A stretch of 64,000 bases of DNA from an uncultured Eggerthella sp. (GCA_959607715.1 CAUHNN010000008.1:1-64000), one strand, 5' to 3'. Counted from the first letter of the stretch, positions 53,127 through 63,998 are shown. Program-made: numbers and translations. The notes: generated by a model not told the origin, from the sequence alone.

Positions 53127-53447
53127 TTACGAGAAATCGTAGAGGTCCTTCGTGGCCTGCTTGAAGTCTTCGTAGACTTCCTGAGCAATGCCCTCGTCAA
53201 CGACGAGTTCGAAATCAGCAGGCTGGCCTTCATCGTCGAAGGCGGTGACCTCGAGGATGGTCACTTCCCCGGAGTCCCCTACCTGTCCTTCGTCGTCGAC
53301 CACGAAGAAGAAGCCGTAACGACGATCGTTGTGGATGATGAGTCCGAGGAACTCAAGGTCAATGCAGTCTCCGGACTGATCCTGGAGGGTGTAGACCATG
53401 CCTTCCTGAACCGGAGGTGCGAAATTAGGCGCGCTTCCTTCTCTCAT
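53127..53447 (-). CDS. DUF1292 family small acidic protein
   Basis: The 106-residue acidic protein shows the DUF1292 pattern: VYTLQDQSGDCIDLEFLGLIIHNDRRYGFFF followed by Asp/Glu-rich strands. DUF1292 proteins (YrzB-like) are usually found with ruvX and mltG genes and have no assigned function. Here the ATG overlaps the secDF stop codon by one base (TAATG), so the two are translationally coupled. It ends at a strong terminator. Confidence 0.82.
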   Translation of the reverse strand: MREGSAPNFAPPVQEGMVYTLQDQSGDCIDLEFLGLIIHNDRRYGFFFVVDDEGQVGDSGEVTILEVTAFDDEGQPADFELVVDEGIAQEVYEDFKQATKDLYDFS

Positions 53448-56131
53448 TAGTCCTTCTTTCTCTTGTAGCGAATGGGCTTGTCGTTGGCAGGCTTTTTCTT
53501 CGCCTTCGGAACCTCCGCAGCAGCCTCGGCAACGGAAGCATCACTGTACCCAGCTGCTTCAACGACGGCGCCGTCAGAAGGAAGCGGCGTCGAGGCGAAG
53601 GAGAAGCGCTGGATTTCGTCTCCGTACTTTCGAACGAGTTTAGCGAACTTGGGCTCGCGCGTCTTCCACATAGCGTAAAGAGGAGTCGCCACCGCGATCG
53701 AGGAGTACGAACCCGCGATGAGGCCCACCGCCATGGCGAAGGCGAAATCCTTCAACGTCTCGCCACCGAAGAGCAGCATGCCGATAACGGGAACGAGAGA
53801 GGTGAGCGTCGTGTTAATCGTGCGAACGAACACCTGGTTAACCGAATGGTTCGCCATGGACATGAACGTGCACTTCACCGCCTCGCCCTTCATGTTGTCG
53901 TTGATGCGATGGAACACGACGACGGTATCGTAGAGAGAATAACCGAGGATGGTCAGCAACGCGGCGATGGTGTTCGGAGTGACCTCGCGGCCGAACAGGG
54001 CATAGACGCCGACGACGATCACGAGGTCGTGAATAAGCGCGACAACGGCGGTAACGCCCATCTTGTACTCAAAGCGCAGCGCGATATAGGCGATGATCAG
54101 CAGAAGCGACACCGCAAAGGCGATGGCCGATGACTGGATGACCCCCGCGCCCCAGTCGGGACCGACGGTGTTGACTTCGTAGCTATCGGTTGAAAGGCCA
54201 AGGGAAGCGGCGACGTCGTTGGCGACCGCGGCAGCCTGCTCGGCCGAGGTGGTGGAAGTGCGGATCAGGTAGCCGGCCAATCCGTCGGCGTACGTCGTCT
54301 GAATGACGGCTTCAGGCTCGCCCGCCGCCGCGAATGCATCGCGCATCTGGTCGATGGTCACATCGCCCGTTTCATGGAAGGTGGTCGACGTGCCGCCAAC
54401 GAATTCGATGCCGAACTGAAGCCCCTTCACCCCGACGACGAGGGCGGAAAGCACTATGAGGGCAGCCGAAACGGAAAGGAGCACCTTGCGGACGCCCATG
54501 AAGTTGATGTCCCGCTTGATGAAGCGCCCCTTAAGGGAGCGAAGGGCCTTCAGGGCAAGGCTGGTGCGCTCGGCACGATCGGAAGGAGACTCCTCCTGCT
54601 TGCCCGAAGCGGAGCCGGTAAGCTGCGCGTAAACCGGGGCGGCGGCAAGGCTGTCCTTTATCCCCCAGAAGCCCGGATGCTTGGCGATGGAATGCGGAGC
54701 CAGCAGGCGGATGAGCGGAGCCTTCAGGATGAGCATCATGACGATGTCGCAGATGATGCCGAGGGCGAGCGTCAAGCCGAAGCCCTTGACCGATGCCGAA
54801 GCCAGGAAAAACAGGGTGAGCGCGGAGACGAGCGTCACCAGGTCGGCGTCGATGGAGGTCTCGATGCCGTGGCGAACACCGGTCAAGGACGCGGCACGCA
54901 CGCTACGACCCATGCGGATCTCCTCGCGGAAACGCTCGAGGACGAGGATGGACGAGTCGGCGGCCATGCCGATCGTGAGAACGATGCCCGCGATGCCGGC
55001 CAAAGACAGGGAGAACAGGCCAAACGCCGAAAGCGTAGCGAGCAAGCCCAGGTACAGGACGGCGAAAACGCCCATGGCCGCGGCCGTCAGCAGGCCAAGG
55101 CCGTGATAGAAAAAGAGCAGATAGAGCATGACGAGAGCAAGGCCGATAATCGCCACCACAAGACCGCTCATCAAAGCGTCCTGGCCAAGCGTCGGGCCGA
55201 CGACCTGGCTCTGCTCGTAATGGAAGCTCACGGGCAACGAACCGCTCTCCAAGACGGTCTGGAGAGCCTGGGCTTCTTCGAGCGTGTAGTTGCCGGTGAT
55301 GGAGACCTGCCCACCGGTGATCTCGGATTGAACGGCGGGAGCCGACTGGATCTCGTTGTCGAGAACGATGACGATCTGCCCGTTGGTGGGAGCGAGGTCG
55401 CGCGTAGCCTGGGCGAAAGCTTCGGTCCCTTCCTGGTCAAGCGTCAGGTTGACCGCATAGTACTGGCTCGTTTCGGAAGCCTTATCGACCGTGACGCGGG
55501 AAATGTTCTCGCCGGTAATGAGCGGCGTGTAGGTGCCGGGCTCCACTTCACGATACGTGGTCTTGCCCGTGGGGAACGAATTGCCGAATTCGTCGGTCAC
55601 CGACCCCTGTTGCAGGTACGTACCGCTTGCGATGGCGGACTGGTCCGCGGAGTCGGTGAAGGAATCCGCGCGAGCGAACTCGAGCTTACCGGTCTTGCCG
55701 ATGGTCTGAAGGGCCGTTTCGGTATCCGAAAGCCCGGGAATCTGAACAAGGATCTGGTTGGTTCCCTGCACCTGAACCGTCGCCTCGGATGCGCCGAGGG
55801 CGTTAACGCGCGATTCAATGATGGCGCGGGACTTCTCCATGTCCTCCGCCGTCACCTCTTCACCATCGATGCTCTGGGCGGATAGGACGACCGAAAGACC
55901 TCCCTGGATGTCGAGGCCTTGGTTGATCTTCTCGCTCGGGGGCGTGAACATCACCACGGAAGCGACGACGAGCACGGTGGTGAAAACGAGCAGCCATATG
56001 TTGCGGCGCTCCTTGCCGCCAGCGCGCTTCTTGCGCTTCTTTCCCGATGAAGGGCGCAGCGACTCCTCCGCCGCCTTGGCCGTCGAGGAGGATGCGTCTT
56101 CCTTTGACTTCTTCTTGAAAATACCTGCCAT
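53447..56131 (-). CDS. secDF: protein-export membrane protein SecDF (fused SecD and SecF)
   Basis: The 894-residue protein joins SecD and SecF, which use the proton gradient to pull proteins through SecYEG. SecD (about 40-500) has one TM helix, the large periplasmic P1 domain (starting with GLDIQGGLSVVL) and five TM helices. SecF (about 555-840) has its own P domain starting FGIEFVGGTS. The proton-path aspartates are conserved in GMAADSSI (SecD) and YSLYDTVVVFHR (SecF). Both ends are Lys-rich cytoplasmic tails. tgt lies upstream; no yajC lies between them, although tgt-yajC-secD is the usual order. Confidence 0.96.
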   Translation of the reverse strand: MAGIFKKKSKEDASSSTAKAAEESLRPSSGKKRKKRAGGKERRNIWLLVFTTVLVVASVVMFTPPSEKINQGLDIQGGLSVVLSAQSIDGEEVTAEDMEKSRAIIESRVNALGASEATVQVQGTNQILVQIPGLSDTETALQTIGKTGKLEFARADSFTDSADQSAIASGTYLQQGSVTDEFGNSFPTGKTTYREVEPGTYTPLITGENISRVTVDKASETSQYYAVNLTLDQEGTEAFAQATRDLAPTNGQIVIVLDNEIQSAPAVQSEITGGQVSITGNYTLEEAQALQTVLESGSLPVSFHYEQSQVVGPTLGQDALMSGLVVAIIGLALVMLYLLFFYHGLGLLTAAAMGVFAVLYLGLLATLSAFGLFSLSLAGIAGIVLTIGMAADSSILVLERFREEIRMGRSVRAASLTGVRHGIETSIDADLVTLVSALTLFFLASASVKGFGLTLALGIICDIVMMLILKAPLIRLLAPHSIAKHPGFWGIKDSLAAAPVYAQLTGSASGKQEESPSDRAERTSLALKALRSLKGRFIKRDINFMGVRKVLLSVSAALIVLSALVVGVKGLQFGIEFVGGTSTTFHETGDVTIDQMRDAFAAAGEPEAVIQTTYADGLAGYLIRTSTTSAEQAAAVANDVAASLGLSTDSYEVNTVGPDWGAGVIQSSAIAFAVSLLLIIAYIALRFEYKMGVTAVVALIHDLVIVVGVYALFGREVTPNTIAALLTILGYSLYDTVVVFHRINDNMKGEAVKCTFMSMANHSVNQVFVRTINTTLTSLVPVIGMLLFGGETLKDFAFAMAVGLIAGSYSSIAVATPLYAMWKTREPKFAKLVRKYGDEIQRFSFASTPLPSDGAVVEAAGYSDASVAEAAAEVPKAKKKPANDKPIRYKRKKD

Positions 56132-56248
56132 GAGTTTCCCTTTTATATCTTCTGTCCATGAGGCGCGTTTTAGGCGTAGCTTCCCTATGATAGCGCGAAG
56201 CCCCTCGCCCGCCGCCGCTGCCGGGCATTATTTAGATCTTTGAAACGA

Positions 56249-58119
<1,871 letters not shown>

Positions 58120-58162
58120 ACGGGGATTCCTTTCTACGGTGAACTCTCTAGCGAGTATCAAA

Positions 58163-58171
58163 TGCTAGTAT
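58163..58171 (+). promoter_or_regulatory. extended -10 promoter of the queH-queA gene
   Basis: TGCTAGTAT fits an extended -10 (TG, C, TAGTAT). Transcription would start near 58178, 25 bases before the ATG at 58203. AAGGAG at 58183-58188 is 14 bases from that ATG but 3 bases from an ATG at 58192 that opens a four-codon frame. Confidence 0.45.
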
Positions 58172-58202
58172 AAGTGAGCTGGAAGGAGCGCATGACGAAC
58201 CT

Positions 58203-59888
58203 ATGAAATTGTTACTTCACGCCTGCTGCGGCCCCTGCTCTCTCGAGCCGGTGAGGCTGCTCGTCGAAGCCGGCCACGACATCACGATCGCCTACTTCAA
58301 CTCGAACATCGCACCAGCAGACGAATACGAGCACCGCCTCGATACGCTGCTCGGTTGGGCGCGCTCGCAGGGCATCCCCGTCATCGAAGGGGCCTACGAG
58401 CCGAACGAGTGGCGAGCACGCATCGGGCGCGCGTGGAAAGCCGGCGATCCGCGCGAAAACCGCTGTCGCGCCTGCTACCGCGCACGCCTTGAGGAGCTTG
58501 CGCGCTACGCCGACGAAAACGGGTTCGAGGGCATAGCGACCACCCTTTCGGTGAGCCCCTACCAATACATCGACATGATCGAAGAGGAGCTCGAGCGAGC
58601 GGCCGCATCTTTCGGCCTCGCTGCCGTCTTCGAGGATTACCGACCCTACTACCCCCAGGCGACCATCAGAAGCCGAGAAGAGGGAATGTACCGCCAAAAC
58701 TACTGCGGCTGCGCCTGGTCCGATGCCGAAGCACGAGCCGAAAGAGAAGAGCGGAAAGCCGAACGAAAGGCCGCGAAGATGAAGAAGAAAGCAGAAAAAC
58801 TCGCCGCTTTGACGACGAGCGATTTCGATTACGAACTGCCCGAGGAGCTTATCGCCCAAAAGCCCGCCGAAGAGCGCGACGGCTGCCGCATGCTCGTGAT
58901 GAAGCGCGCTAACGGGGCCCTGCACGACGAGATCTTCCGCGATATCTACGACCACCTGAAGCCAGGGGATCTGCTCGTCGCCAACGAAACGCGCGTCATG
59001 CCCGCCCGACTGCTCGGCGCGAAACGCGTCACCGGCGGCCAATCCGAGGTCTTCCTGCTACGCGAGCGCTTCGACGTCGAGGAAAAGAAGGACTCGAGCG
59101 CCGTCTGGGAGGTTCTCGTTCGCCCGGGCAAGCGCCTAAAGCCCGGCGCCATCGTCGACTTCACCGACGCGCAAGGCGACGTCGTCCTTTCCGCCGAGAT
59201 CATCGATTGGGTGGAAGACGCCGAAAAGGGAGAGAGGCTCGCGCGCCTCACGACGCCGCTGCCTTCCCTCGACGAGGCGCTTCATCGCGTAGGACACACG
59301 CCGCTGCCGCCCTACATCAAGAACTACGCCGGCGACGAAGAGCTCTACCAGACCGTTTTCTCCCAGGAGGAGCGCAGCGCTGCCGCGCCCACCGCAGGCC
59401 TGCATTTCACGCCCGAGCTGATCGGCCGCATCAAAGAAAAAGGAGTCGGCTTCGAAACGGTCCATCTCGAAGTGGGGCTCGACACCTTCCGCATCGTCGA
59501 CGAAGAGAACCCGCGCGACCACCAAATCCACACCGAACGCTACACCGTCCCCGAGAAAACCGTCGAGGCCATCAAGAAGGCCAAAGCTGCCGGCGGGCGC
59601 GTCGTCGCCGTGGGCACGACGAGCGTGCGCAGCCTCGAATCGGCATGGAGCGAAGAAGCCGGCGATATACTCCCCCGCGACCGCGAGGCCACGTCGCTGT
59701 TCATCCTTCCCGGCTACGAATTCCACGTGGTCGATGCGCTCATCACGAACTTCCACGTGCCGAGATCGACTCTCATGATGCTCGTGAGCGCCTTCTCCTC
59801 GCGGGACAACATCATGAAAGCCTACCGCCACGCCATCAAACGTCGCTACCGGATGCTCTCGTTCGGCGATGCGATGTTCATCGAATAA
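58203..59888 (+). CDS. queA: QueH-QueA fusion: epoxyqueuosine reductase joined to tRNA ribosyltransferase-isomerase
   Basis: This 561-residue protein holds two enzymes of queuosine synthesis. Residues 1-175 are QueH (DUF208), with HACCGPC (Cys8, Cys9, Cys12), RCRAC (Cys88, Cys91) and YCGC (Cys168, Cys170), which hold its metal cluster. A Lys/Glu/Ala-rich linker (176-203), probably helical, follows. Residues 206-561 are QueA, with YELPEELIAQKPAEERDGCRML, NETRVMPARL, PTAGLHFT and TNFHVPRSTLMMLVSAF. QueA makes epoxyqueuosine from preQ1-tRNA and S-adenosylmethionine; QueH reduces this to queuosine. The fusion places two sequential steps on one chain. tgt is encoded nearby. Confidence 0.95.
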   Translation: MKLLLHACCGPCSLEPVRLLVEAGHDITIAYFNSNIAPADEYEHRLDTLLGWARSQGIPVIEGAYEPNEWRARIGRAWKAGDPRENRCRACYRARLEELARYADENGFEGIATTLSVSPYQYIDMIEEELERAAASFGLAAVFEDYRPYYPQATIRSREEGMYRQNYCGCAWSDAEARAEREERKAERKAAKMKKKAEKLAALTTSDFDYELPEELIAQKPAEERDGCRMLVMKRANGALHDEIFRDIYDHLKPGDLLVANETRVMPARLLGAKRVTGGQSEVFLLRERFDVEEKKDSSAVWEVLVRPGKRLKPGAIVDFTDAQGDVVLSAEIIDWVEDAEKGERLARLTTPLPSLDEALHRVGHTPLPPYIKNYAGDEELYQTVFSQEERSAAAPTAGLHFTPELIGRIKEKGVGFETVHLEVGLDTFRIVDEENPRDHQIHTERYTVPEKTVEAIKKAKAAGGRVVAVGTTSVRSLESAWSEEAGDILPRDREATSLFILPGYEFHVVDALITNFHVPRSTLMMLVSAFSSRDNIMKAYRHAIKRRYRMLSFGDAMFIE

Positions 59889-59896
59889 ACCGACCT

Positions 59897-59929
59897 CCAG
59901 CGCCTGCGGCCATCGGCTGCGGGCGCTGG
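59897..59929 (+). terminator. GC-rich hairpin between queH-queA and the NYN gene
   Basis: CCAGCGCC and GGGCGCTGG pair around a 16-base inner region that can also pair partly. There is no T tract. It may slow or partly end transcription before the NYN gene, whose ribosome-binding site AAGGAG follows directly. Confidence 0.4.
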
Positions 59930-59945
59930 CCGTAAAGGAGCCTCA

Positions 59946-60791
59946 ATGGAAAAAGAAATGAAAATAGCCGTGCTCATCGACGCTGAAAACGTCTCGAGCA
60001 AATACGTCGACATCATCCTGCGCGAAGCCTCGAGCCTCGGCAACCTTATCTACAAGCGCGTCTACGGCAACTGGACCACGCCTCTTCTCAATTCATGGAA
60101 AACCGCCCTGCTCGACAACGCCATCCAGCCCATACAGCAGTACAGCAACACCGCAGGGAAGAACTCGTCGGATTCCGCGCTCATCATCGACGCCATGGAT
60201 CTTCTCTATCAAAAGCGCCTCGACGCCTTCTGCATCGTCTCGTCCGACAGCGATTTCACGCGGCTAGCAAGCCGCCTGCGCGAATCGGAGATGTACGTGC
60301 TCGGCATGGGCGAGCAGAAAACGCCGCGCGCATTCATCTCGGCATGCAACAAGTTCGTCTATCTCGACCTGCTCTACAAGCAGACGCACAGCCCCGCACC
60401 CGCGAAGAAGAAGGCCAAGCAAGAACCGAAGAGACAGACCGCAGACCAGGGAAGCGAGAAGCCAACCAAGAAGCAGCCGCGCAAGGAGGAAATGCCTGCG
60501 CCCGAGGAAAGCGCGAGCATCGAGACGACCGGCGAAGGATCCGACATCATCGTGGTCGAATCGACCCTGCGCGACGTGGCCGAAGAGTTCAGCGGCGACG
60601 ACGGCTGGATCCTCTCGGCGCGACTGGGAGCCTACCTCTCTAAGCGCCTGCCCGACTTCGACACGCGCAACTTCGGCTTCCGGAAGTTCGTCCCCTTCAT
60701 CGAATCGCTTGGCATCTTCGAGAAAAAGGACGTCACGGACCCGAACCGCTCCGAAGCGCGCGACGTCTACTTCAGGCTCGTCGAGGAGTAA
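59946..60791 (+). CDS. NYN-domain putative RNase with a C-terminal LOTUS/OST-HTH domain
   Basis: The 281-residue protein has an N-terminal NYN (PIN-like, LabA/DUF88) domain with the acidic metal residues Asp12, Asn15, Asp76, Asp82, Asp101 and Asp103 in the expected places (LIDAENV, DSALIIDAMD, SSDSDFTRLA). A Lys/Glu/Pro-rich linker (about 148-200) follows. Residues about 202-280 have the pattern of a LOTUS (OST-HTH) RNA-binding domain, including WILSARLGAYLSKRLPDF and FRKFVPFIESLGIFE. The pair suggests an RNA-cleaving or RNA-binding protein; the target is unknown. ATG at 59946 follows AAAGGAG. It lies 57 bases after the queH-queA gene. Confidence 0.87.
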   Translation: MEKEMKIAVLIDAENVSSKYVDIILREASSLGNLIYKRVYGNWTTPLLNSWKTALLDNAIQPIQQYSNTAGKNSSDSALIIDAMDLLYQKRLDAFCIVSSDSDFTRLASRLRESEMYVLGMGEQKTPRAFISACNKFVYLDLLYKQTHSPAPAKKKAKQEPKRQTADQGSEKPTKKQPRKEEMPAPEESASIETTGEGSDIIVVESTLRDVAEEFSGDDGWILSARLGAYLSKRLPDFDTRNFGFRKFVPFIESLGIFEKKDVTDPNRSEARDVYFRLVEE

Positions 60792-60874
60792 CGGCCGGAG
60801 CCCGAAGGCAAGCCAGCCGGACCGCGATGAAAGGCCCTTCTCGAAAAATGCCCCGCTCCTTCAAACCCGGAGCC

Positions 60875-60915
60875 GACCGCGCGTATGGTCAGGCAATGCG
60901 TCCATACGCGCGGTC
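60875..60915 (-). terminator. long perfect hairpin spanning the pdxR stop codon
   Basis: GACCGCGCGTATGG (60875-60888) and CCATACGCGCGGTC (60902-60915) form a 14-bp perfect stem. The 13-base loop contains the pdxR stop codon. There is no direct T tract; a T run (ATTTTTC) appears about 25 bases further on. It also stands at the end of the convergent NYN transcript. Confidence 0.5.
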
Positions 60916-62346
60916 AAGCGCATTCGCTGCCGCGACGGCCTTCCCCTCATCGAGACCGGCGATGGAGACCACGAAGCGACAACGATCGGGGGCCAAGGCC
61001 GCCAGGGACCCTTCGCCGAGGCAAAACGAAGACAGGGCGGAAATGCGAACCCCCTCTTCAGCCGCAGCCTCGACGAACCGCCTTCCCCATCGACGATCCT
61101 TCCGCTCGCCGATGGGGAGGCCCATGAGGAAATGCAGCCCCTCGTCCGCCTGCTCGATCGACATGCCGTCAGAAAACGAGCACATGCGCGCTGCCGCGAC
61201 GAACGCATCGCGCACGCCTCGATAGTGCGTGCGCATGCGGTTGACGTGACGTTCGTAGGACCCGCTCTCGATAAAGCGCGCCAGCGCAAGCTGATCGACC
61301 GCGCTTACCGTATTGGAATAGAACCCGAACTCGTCGCGAAAACGCATCGCCAATGCTTCGGGCAAGACCATATACCCTACGCGAAACGCCGGTCCTAGGC
61401 TTTTGGCGAAGGTGTTCGCGTAGATGACGCGGCCCGCCGCGTCGATGCTCTCCAGAGACGGTATGGCTTTACCCTGAAGACGGAACTCGCAGTCGTAATC
61501 ATCCTCGATGAGATAGCGCCCTTGCTCCTCGCAGGCCCATCCCAGCAGCTCGTAGCGACGGCCGATCGACGTCACGATGCCCGTGGGATACTGATGGGAA
61601 GGCATGAGATGCAGGATGGAAGCGTCCGATGCGCGCAAAGCATCCGCGCAAACCCCCGAACCATCGAGCGGCAGATAGCGCAACGAAACGGAATTGGCTT
61701 CGTAGATCCGCGCAAGGCGAGGGTATCCTGGATCTTCAAGGGCGTAGGCCCGATCACGGCCAAGCAGCTGGACCAGCCAGTTGTAGAGAACCTGAGAGCC
61801 AGCCCCCACGACGATGCATTCGGGGTCGACCTCCATCCCGCGGAACCCTTTCAAATGCTCAGCGATGGCGCAACGCAGGCGAAGGAGCCCGAAAGGATCG
61901 GTTTCCCCTATCAACTCCCGCTCGTCCTCAAGCGACAACGCCTCGCGCACCGTCTTCGCCCACGAGGCGTACGGGAACACCCCCGAAGGAAACGAGGAAC
62001 CCGTCAGATCGATCACACAGGCGCAATGGCCCTTCCCGCTCGATTTCGCCCCTTGCCCCTTCGACGCGAAACCGTGAACCGCCGACGCGGATGGCAACGG
62101 GGCCCCCACATCGCAGGCGAAATAGCCGCGACGAGGCTCGGTGCGCAGATAGCCTTCTGCGACGAGCTGACGATAAGCGCTTTCGACCGTGACGAGGCTC
62201 ACCCCCAGATGGCGGGCGAACGAGCGCTTGGAGGGCATCTTTTCCCCGGCAGCGATGCCCCCTCCCTCGATATCCGCTTTGATGCAGCTGTACAAATGGG
62301 AATAAAGGCTCTCTTCGCCGCGATCATCAAAGGAATATGTCAGCAT
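60889..62346 (-). CDS. pdxR: PdxR-like MocR-family transcriptional regulator
   Basis: The 485-residue protein has a GntR-type winged helix at 8-75 (KMPSKRSFARHLGVSLVTVESAYRQLVAEGYL) and a fold-type I aminotransferase domain (about 120-485). The PLP lysine lies in YANTFAKSLGPAFRVGYM, and DDYDCEF is the usual cofactor-binding Asp motif. MocR proteins encoded divergently from pdxST are PdxR regulators that activate B6 synthesis when PLP is low; this role is inferred from the divergent pdxS. ATG at 62346 follows GAAGGGG. Confidence 0.9.
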   Translation of the reverse strand: MLTYSFDDRGEESLYSHLYSCIKADIEGGGIAAGEKMPSKRSFARHLGVSLVTVESAYRQLVAEGYLRTEPRRGYFACDVGAPLPSASAVHGFASKGQGAKSSGKGHCACVIDLTGSSFPSGVFPYASWAKTVREALSLEDERELIGETDPFGLLRLRCAIAEHLKGFRGMEVDPECIVVGAGSQVLYNWLVQLLGRDRAYALEDPGYPRLARIYEANSVSLRYLPLDGSGVCADALRASDASILHLMPSHQYPTGIVTSIGRRYELLGWACEEQGRYLIEDDYDCEFRLQGKAIPSLESIDAAGRVIYANTFAKSLGPAFRVGYMVLPEALAMRFRDEFGFYSNTVSAVDQLALARFIESGSYERHVNRMRTHYRGVRDAFVAAARMCSFSDGMSIEQADEGLHFLMGLPIGERKDRRWGRRFVEAAAEEGVRISALSSFCLGEGSLAALAPDRCRFVVSIAGLDEGKAVAAANALDRAYGRIA

Positions 62347-62493
62347 GCATGCGCCCCTTCACCTTATCTGACCCGCATCTGGTCTTATCATTTTTCATTC
62401 TATTGGCTCTATAGATATTATCAGTTGAAGCGTAAAGTCTCATCCATTCATTGAAGCGCCTTCACTAAGGCACGACCGACGTAAGGAGAGGCC
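62347..62493. promoter_or_regulatory. divergent pdxR-pdxST control region
   Basis: This 147-base gap has an AT-rich centre (about 62380-62440), unlike its surroundings. For pdxS a TTTCAT/TATTAT pair with 17 bases between can be seen near 62393-62421. On the other strand GATAAT-like boxes overlap it. This arrangement would let PdxR control both genes. No operator repeat is convincing by eye. Confidence 0.55.
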
Positions 62494-63390
62494 ATGGTCG
62501 ATTCACCGCACAACACCCCCGAAGAGCAGATCGCGCTCAACCGCCAACTCGCCCAGATGCTCAAAGGAGGCGTCATCATGGACGTCACCACGCCCGAGCA
62601 AGCGCGCATTGCCGAGAAGGCAGGAGCCTGCGCCGTCATGGCGCTCGAACGCATCCCCGCAGACATCCGCGCAGCGGGCGGCGTTTCGCGCATGAGCGAT
62701 CCGAAGATGATTCGAGGGATCCAAGAAGCGGTATCCATCCCGGTAATGGCGAAATGCCGCATCGGGCACTTTGCGGAAGCACAGGTCCTCGAAGCCATCG
62801 ACATCGACTACATCGACGAATCGGAAGTGCTCTCCCCCGCCGACGACACGTACCACATCGACAAGCGCTCCTTCGCGACGCCTTTCGTCTGCGGCGCACG
62901 CGATCTCGGAGAAGCGCTGCGTCGCATCGGGGAAGGCGCGACCATGATCAGGACGAAGGGGGAGCCGGGAACCGGGGACGTCGTACAAGCAGTCCGCCAC
63001 ATGCGCATGATGAACTCCCAAATCCGAACGATCACGAGCATGAGGGAAGACGAGCTCGCCGAAGAAGCCAAGCGACTTGCCGTCCCGCACGACCTGCTTC
63101 GTTTCGTCCATGATCACGGCAAGCTTCCGGTAGTGAACTTCGCTGCCGGCGGCGTAGCGACCCCCGCCGATGCAGCGCTGATGATGCAGCTCGGGGCCGA
63201 AGGGGTGTTCGTCGGTTCCGGCATCTTCAAATCCGGCAATCCCGAAAAACGCGCCGAGGCCATCGTCGGCGCTGTCGCCAACTTCTCCGACGCTGCGCTT
63301 ATCGCCCGCCTCTCCGAGGACCTCGGCGAAGCCATGGTCGGCATCAACGCCGATGAAATCGAGCTCATCATGGAAGAGCGCGGACGATGA
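62494..63390 (+). CDS. pdxS: pyridoxal 5'-phosphate synthase lyase subunit
   Basis: The 298-residue protein is the (beta/alpha)8 synthase subunit that makes PLP from ribose 5-phosphate, glyceraldehyde 3-phosphate and ammonia supplied by PdxT. It has [15 protein letters not shown] (Asp30), [12 protein letters not shown] (catalytic Lys replaced here at that exact place by the family Ala-Leu-Glu-Arg block), MAKCRIGH with the conserved Lys, TKGEPGTG, and [17 protein letters not shown]. The ATG at 62494 follows AAGGAGAGGCC. The stop codon overlaps the pdxT start (ATGA). Confidence 0.97.
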   Translation: MVDSPHNTPEEQIALNRQLAQMLKGGVIMDVTTPEQARIAEKAGACAVMALERIPADIRAAGGVSRMSDPKMIRGIQEAVSIPVMAKCRIGHFAEAQVLEAIDIDYIDESEVLSPADDTYHIDKRSFATPFVCGARDLGEALRRIGEGATMIRTKGEPGTGDVVQAVRHMRMMNSQIRTITSMREDELAEEAKRLAVPHDLLRFVHDHGKLPVVNFAAGGVATPADAALMMQLGAEGVFVGSGIFKSGNPEKRAEAIVGAVANFSDAALIARLSEDLGEAMVGINADEIELIMEERGR

Positions 63391-63998
63391 GCGGCACCCG
63401 CATAGGCATACTCGCGGTCCAAGGGGCCTTCATCGAACACCGCCGTAAGCTCGAGGAGCTCGGGATGACCTGCCTGGAGCTTCGATCGGCAAGCGACGCG
63501 CGCAAGCCCTACGATCGCCTCGTGCTGCCAGGCGGCGAAAGCACCGCCCAAGGAAAGCTCATCCACGATTTAGGGATGGCCGAAACACTGCGCGAAAGGA
63601 TCTTAGACGGCATGCCGGTGCTCGCGACGTGCGCAGGCCTTATCCTTCTCGCCGAAAGAATCGAAAGAGACGAGGGCTCTTCGCATCTCGCCGAAGACAC
63701 GTCCTCGGCGAGATGCGAAGTCCAGGGGCTTCGAACCCTCCCCGTCACGGTTAGACGCAACGCCTACGGCCGTCAACGCGCCAGCTTCCATGCCCGGGGA
63801 GATTTCGACGACATGAGCGACGTCCCCCTCACGTTCATCCGGGCACCGTACATCACCGAAGCCCGAGATGACGTCAAAATCATGACGCGCCACGACGGAC
63901 GCATCGTGGCCGTTCGCTACGGCAAGCAAATCGGCCTCTCGTTCCATCCCGAGCTCGACAACGACAACCGCATCCATCGCTTTTTCTGCTCTCTGTAG
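63387..63998 (+). CDS. pdxT: pyridoxal 5'-phosphate synthase glutaminase subunit
   Basis: The 203-residue class I-like glutaminase supplies ammonia to PdxS. The triad is complete: Cys82 (LATCAGLIL), His187 and Glu189 (SFHPELDND). The oxyanion motif PGGEST is at 48-53. Its ATG overlaps the pdxS stop. Residues about 98-112 (Ser-Ser-His-Leu-Ala-Glu-Asp and on) are encoded by a perfect 16-bp inverted repeat with a ten-base loop, and this stretch has no counterpart in the usual PdxT, so it looks like an in-frame insertion. The frame stays open and the gene appears functional. Confidence 0.95.
   Translation: MSGTRIGILAVQGAFIEHRRKLEELGMTCLELRSASDARKPYDRLVLPGGESTAQGKLIHDLGMAETLRERILDGMPVLATCAGLILLAERIERDEGSSHLAEDTSSARCEVQGLRTLPVTVRRNAYGRQRASFHARGDFDDMSDVPLTFIRAPYITEARDDVKIMTRHDGRIVAVRYGKQIGLSFHPELDNDNRIHRFFCSL
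63679..63720 (+). repeat. 42-bp palindromic insertion inside pdxT
   Basis: CTTCGCATCTCGCCGA (63679-63694) and its exact reverse complement (63705-63720) flank AGACACGTCC. It adds about 14 codons without breaking the frame. I did not see a second copy in the window. It resembles palindromic elements that insert in genes in other bacteria, but its origin is unproved. Confidence 0.75.
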
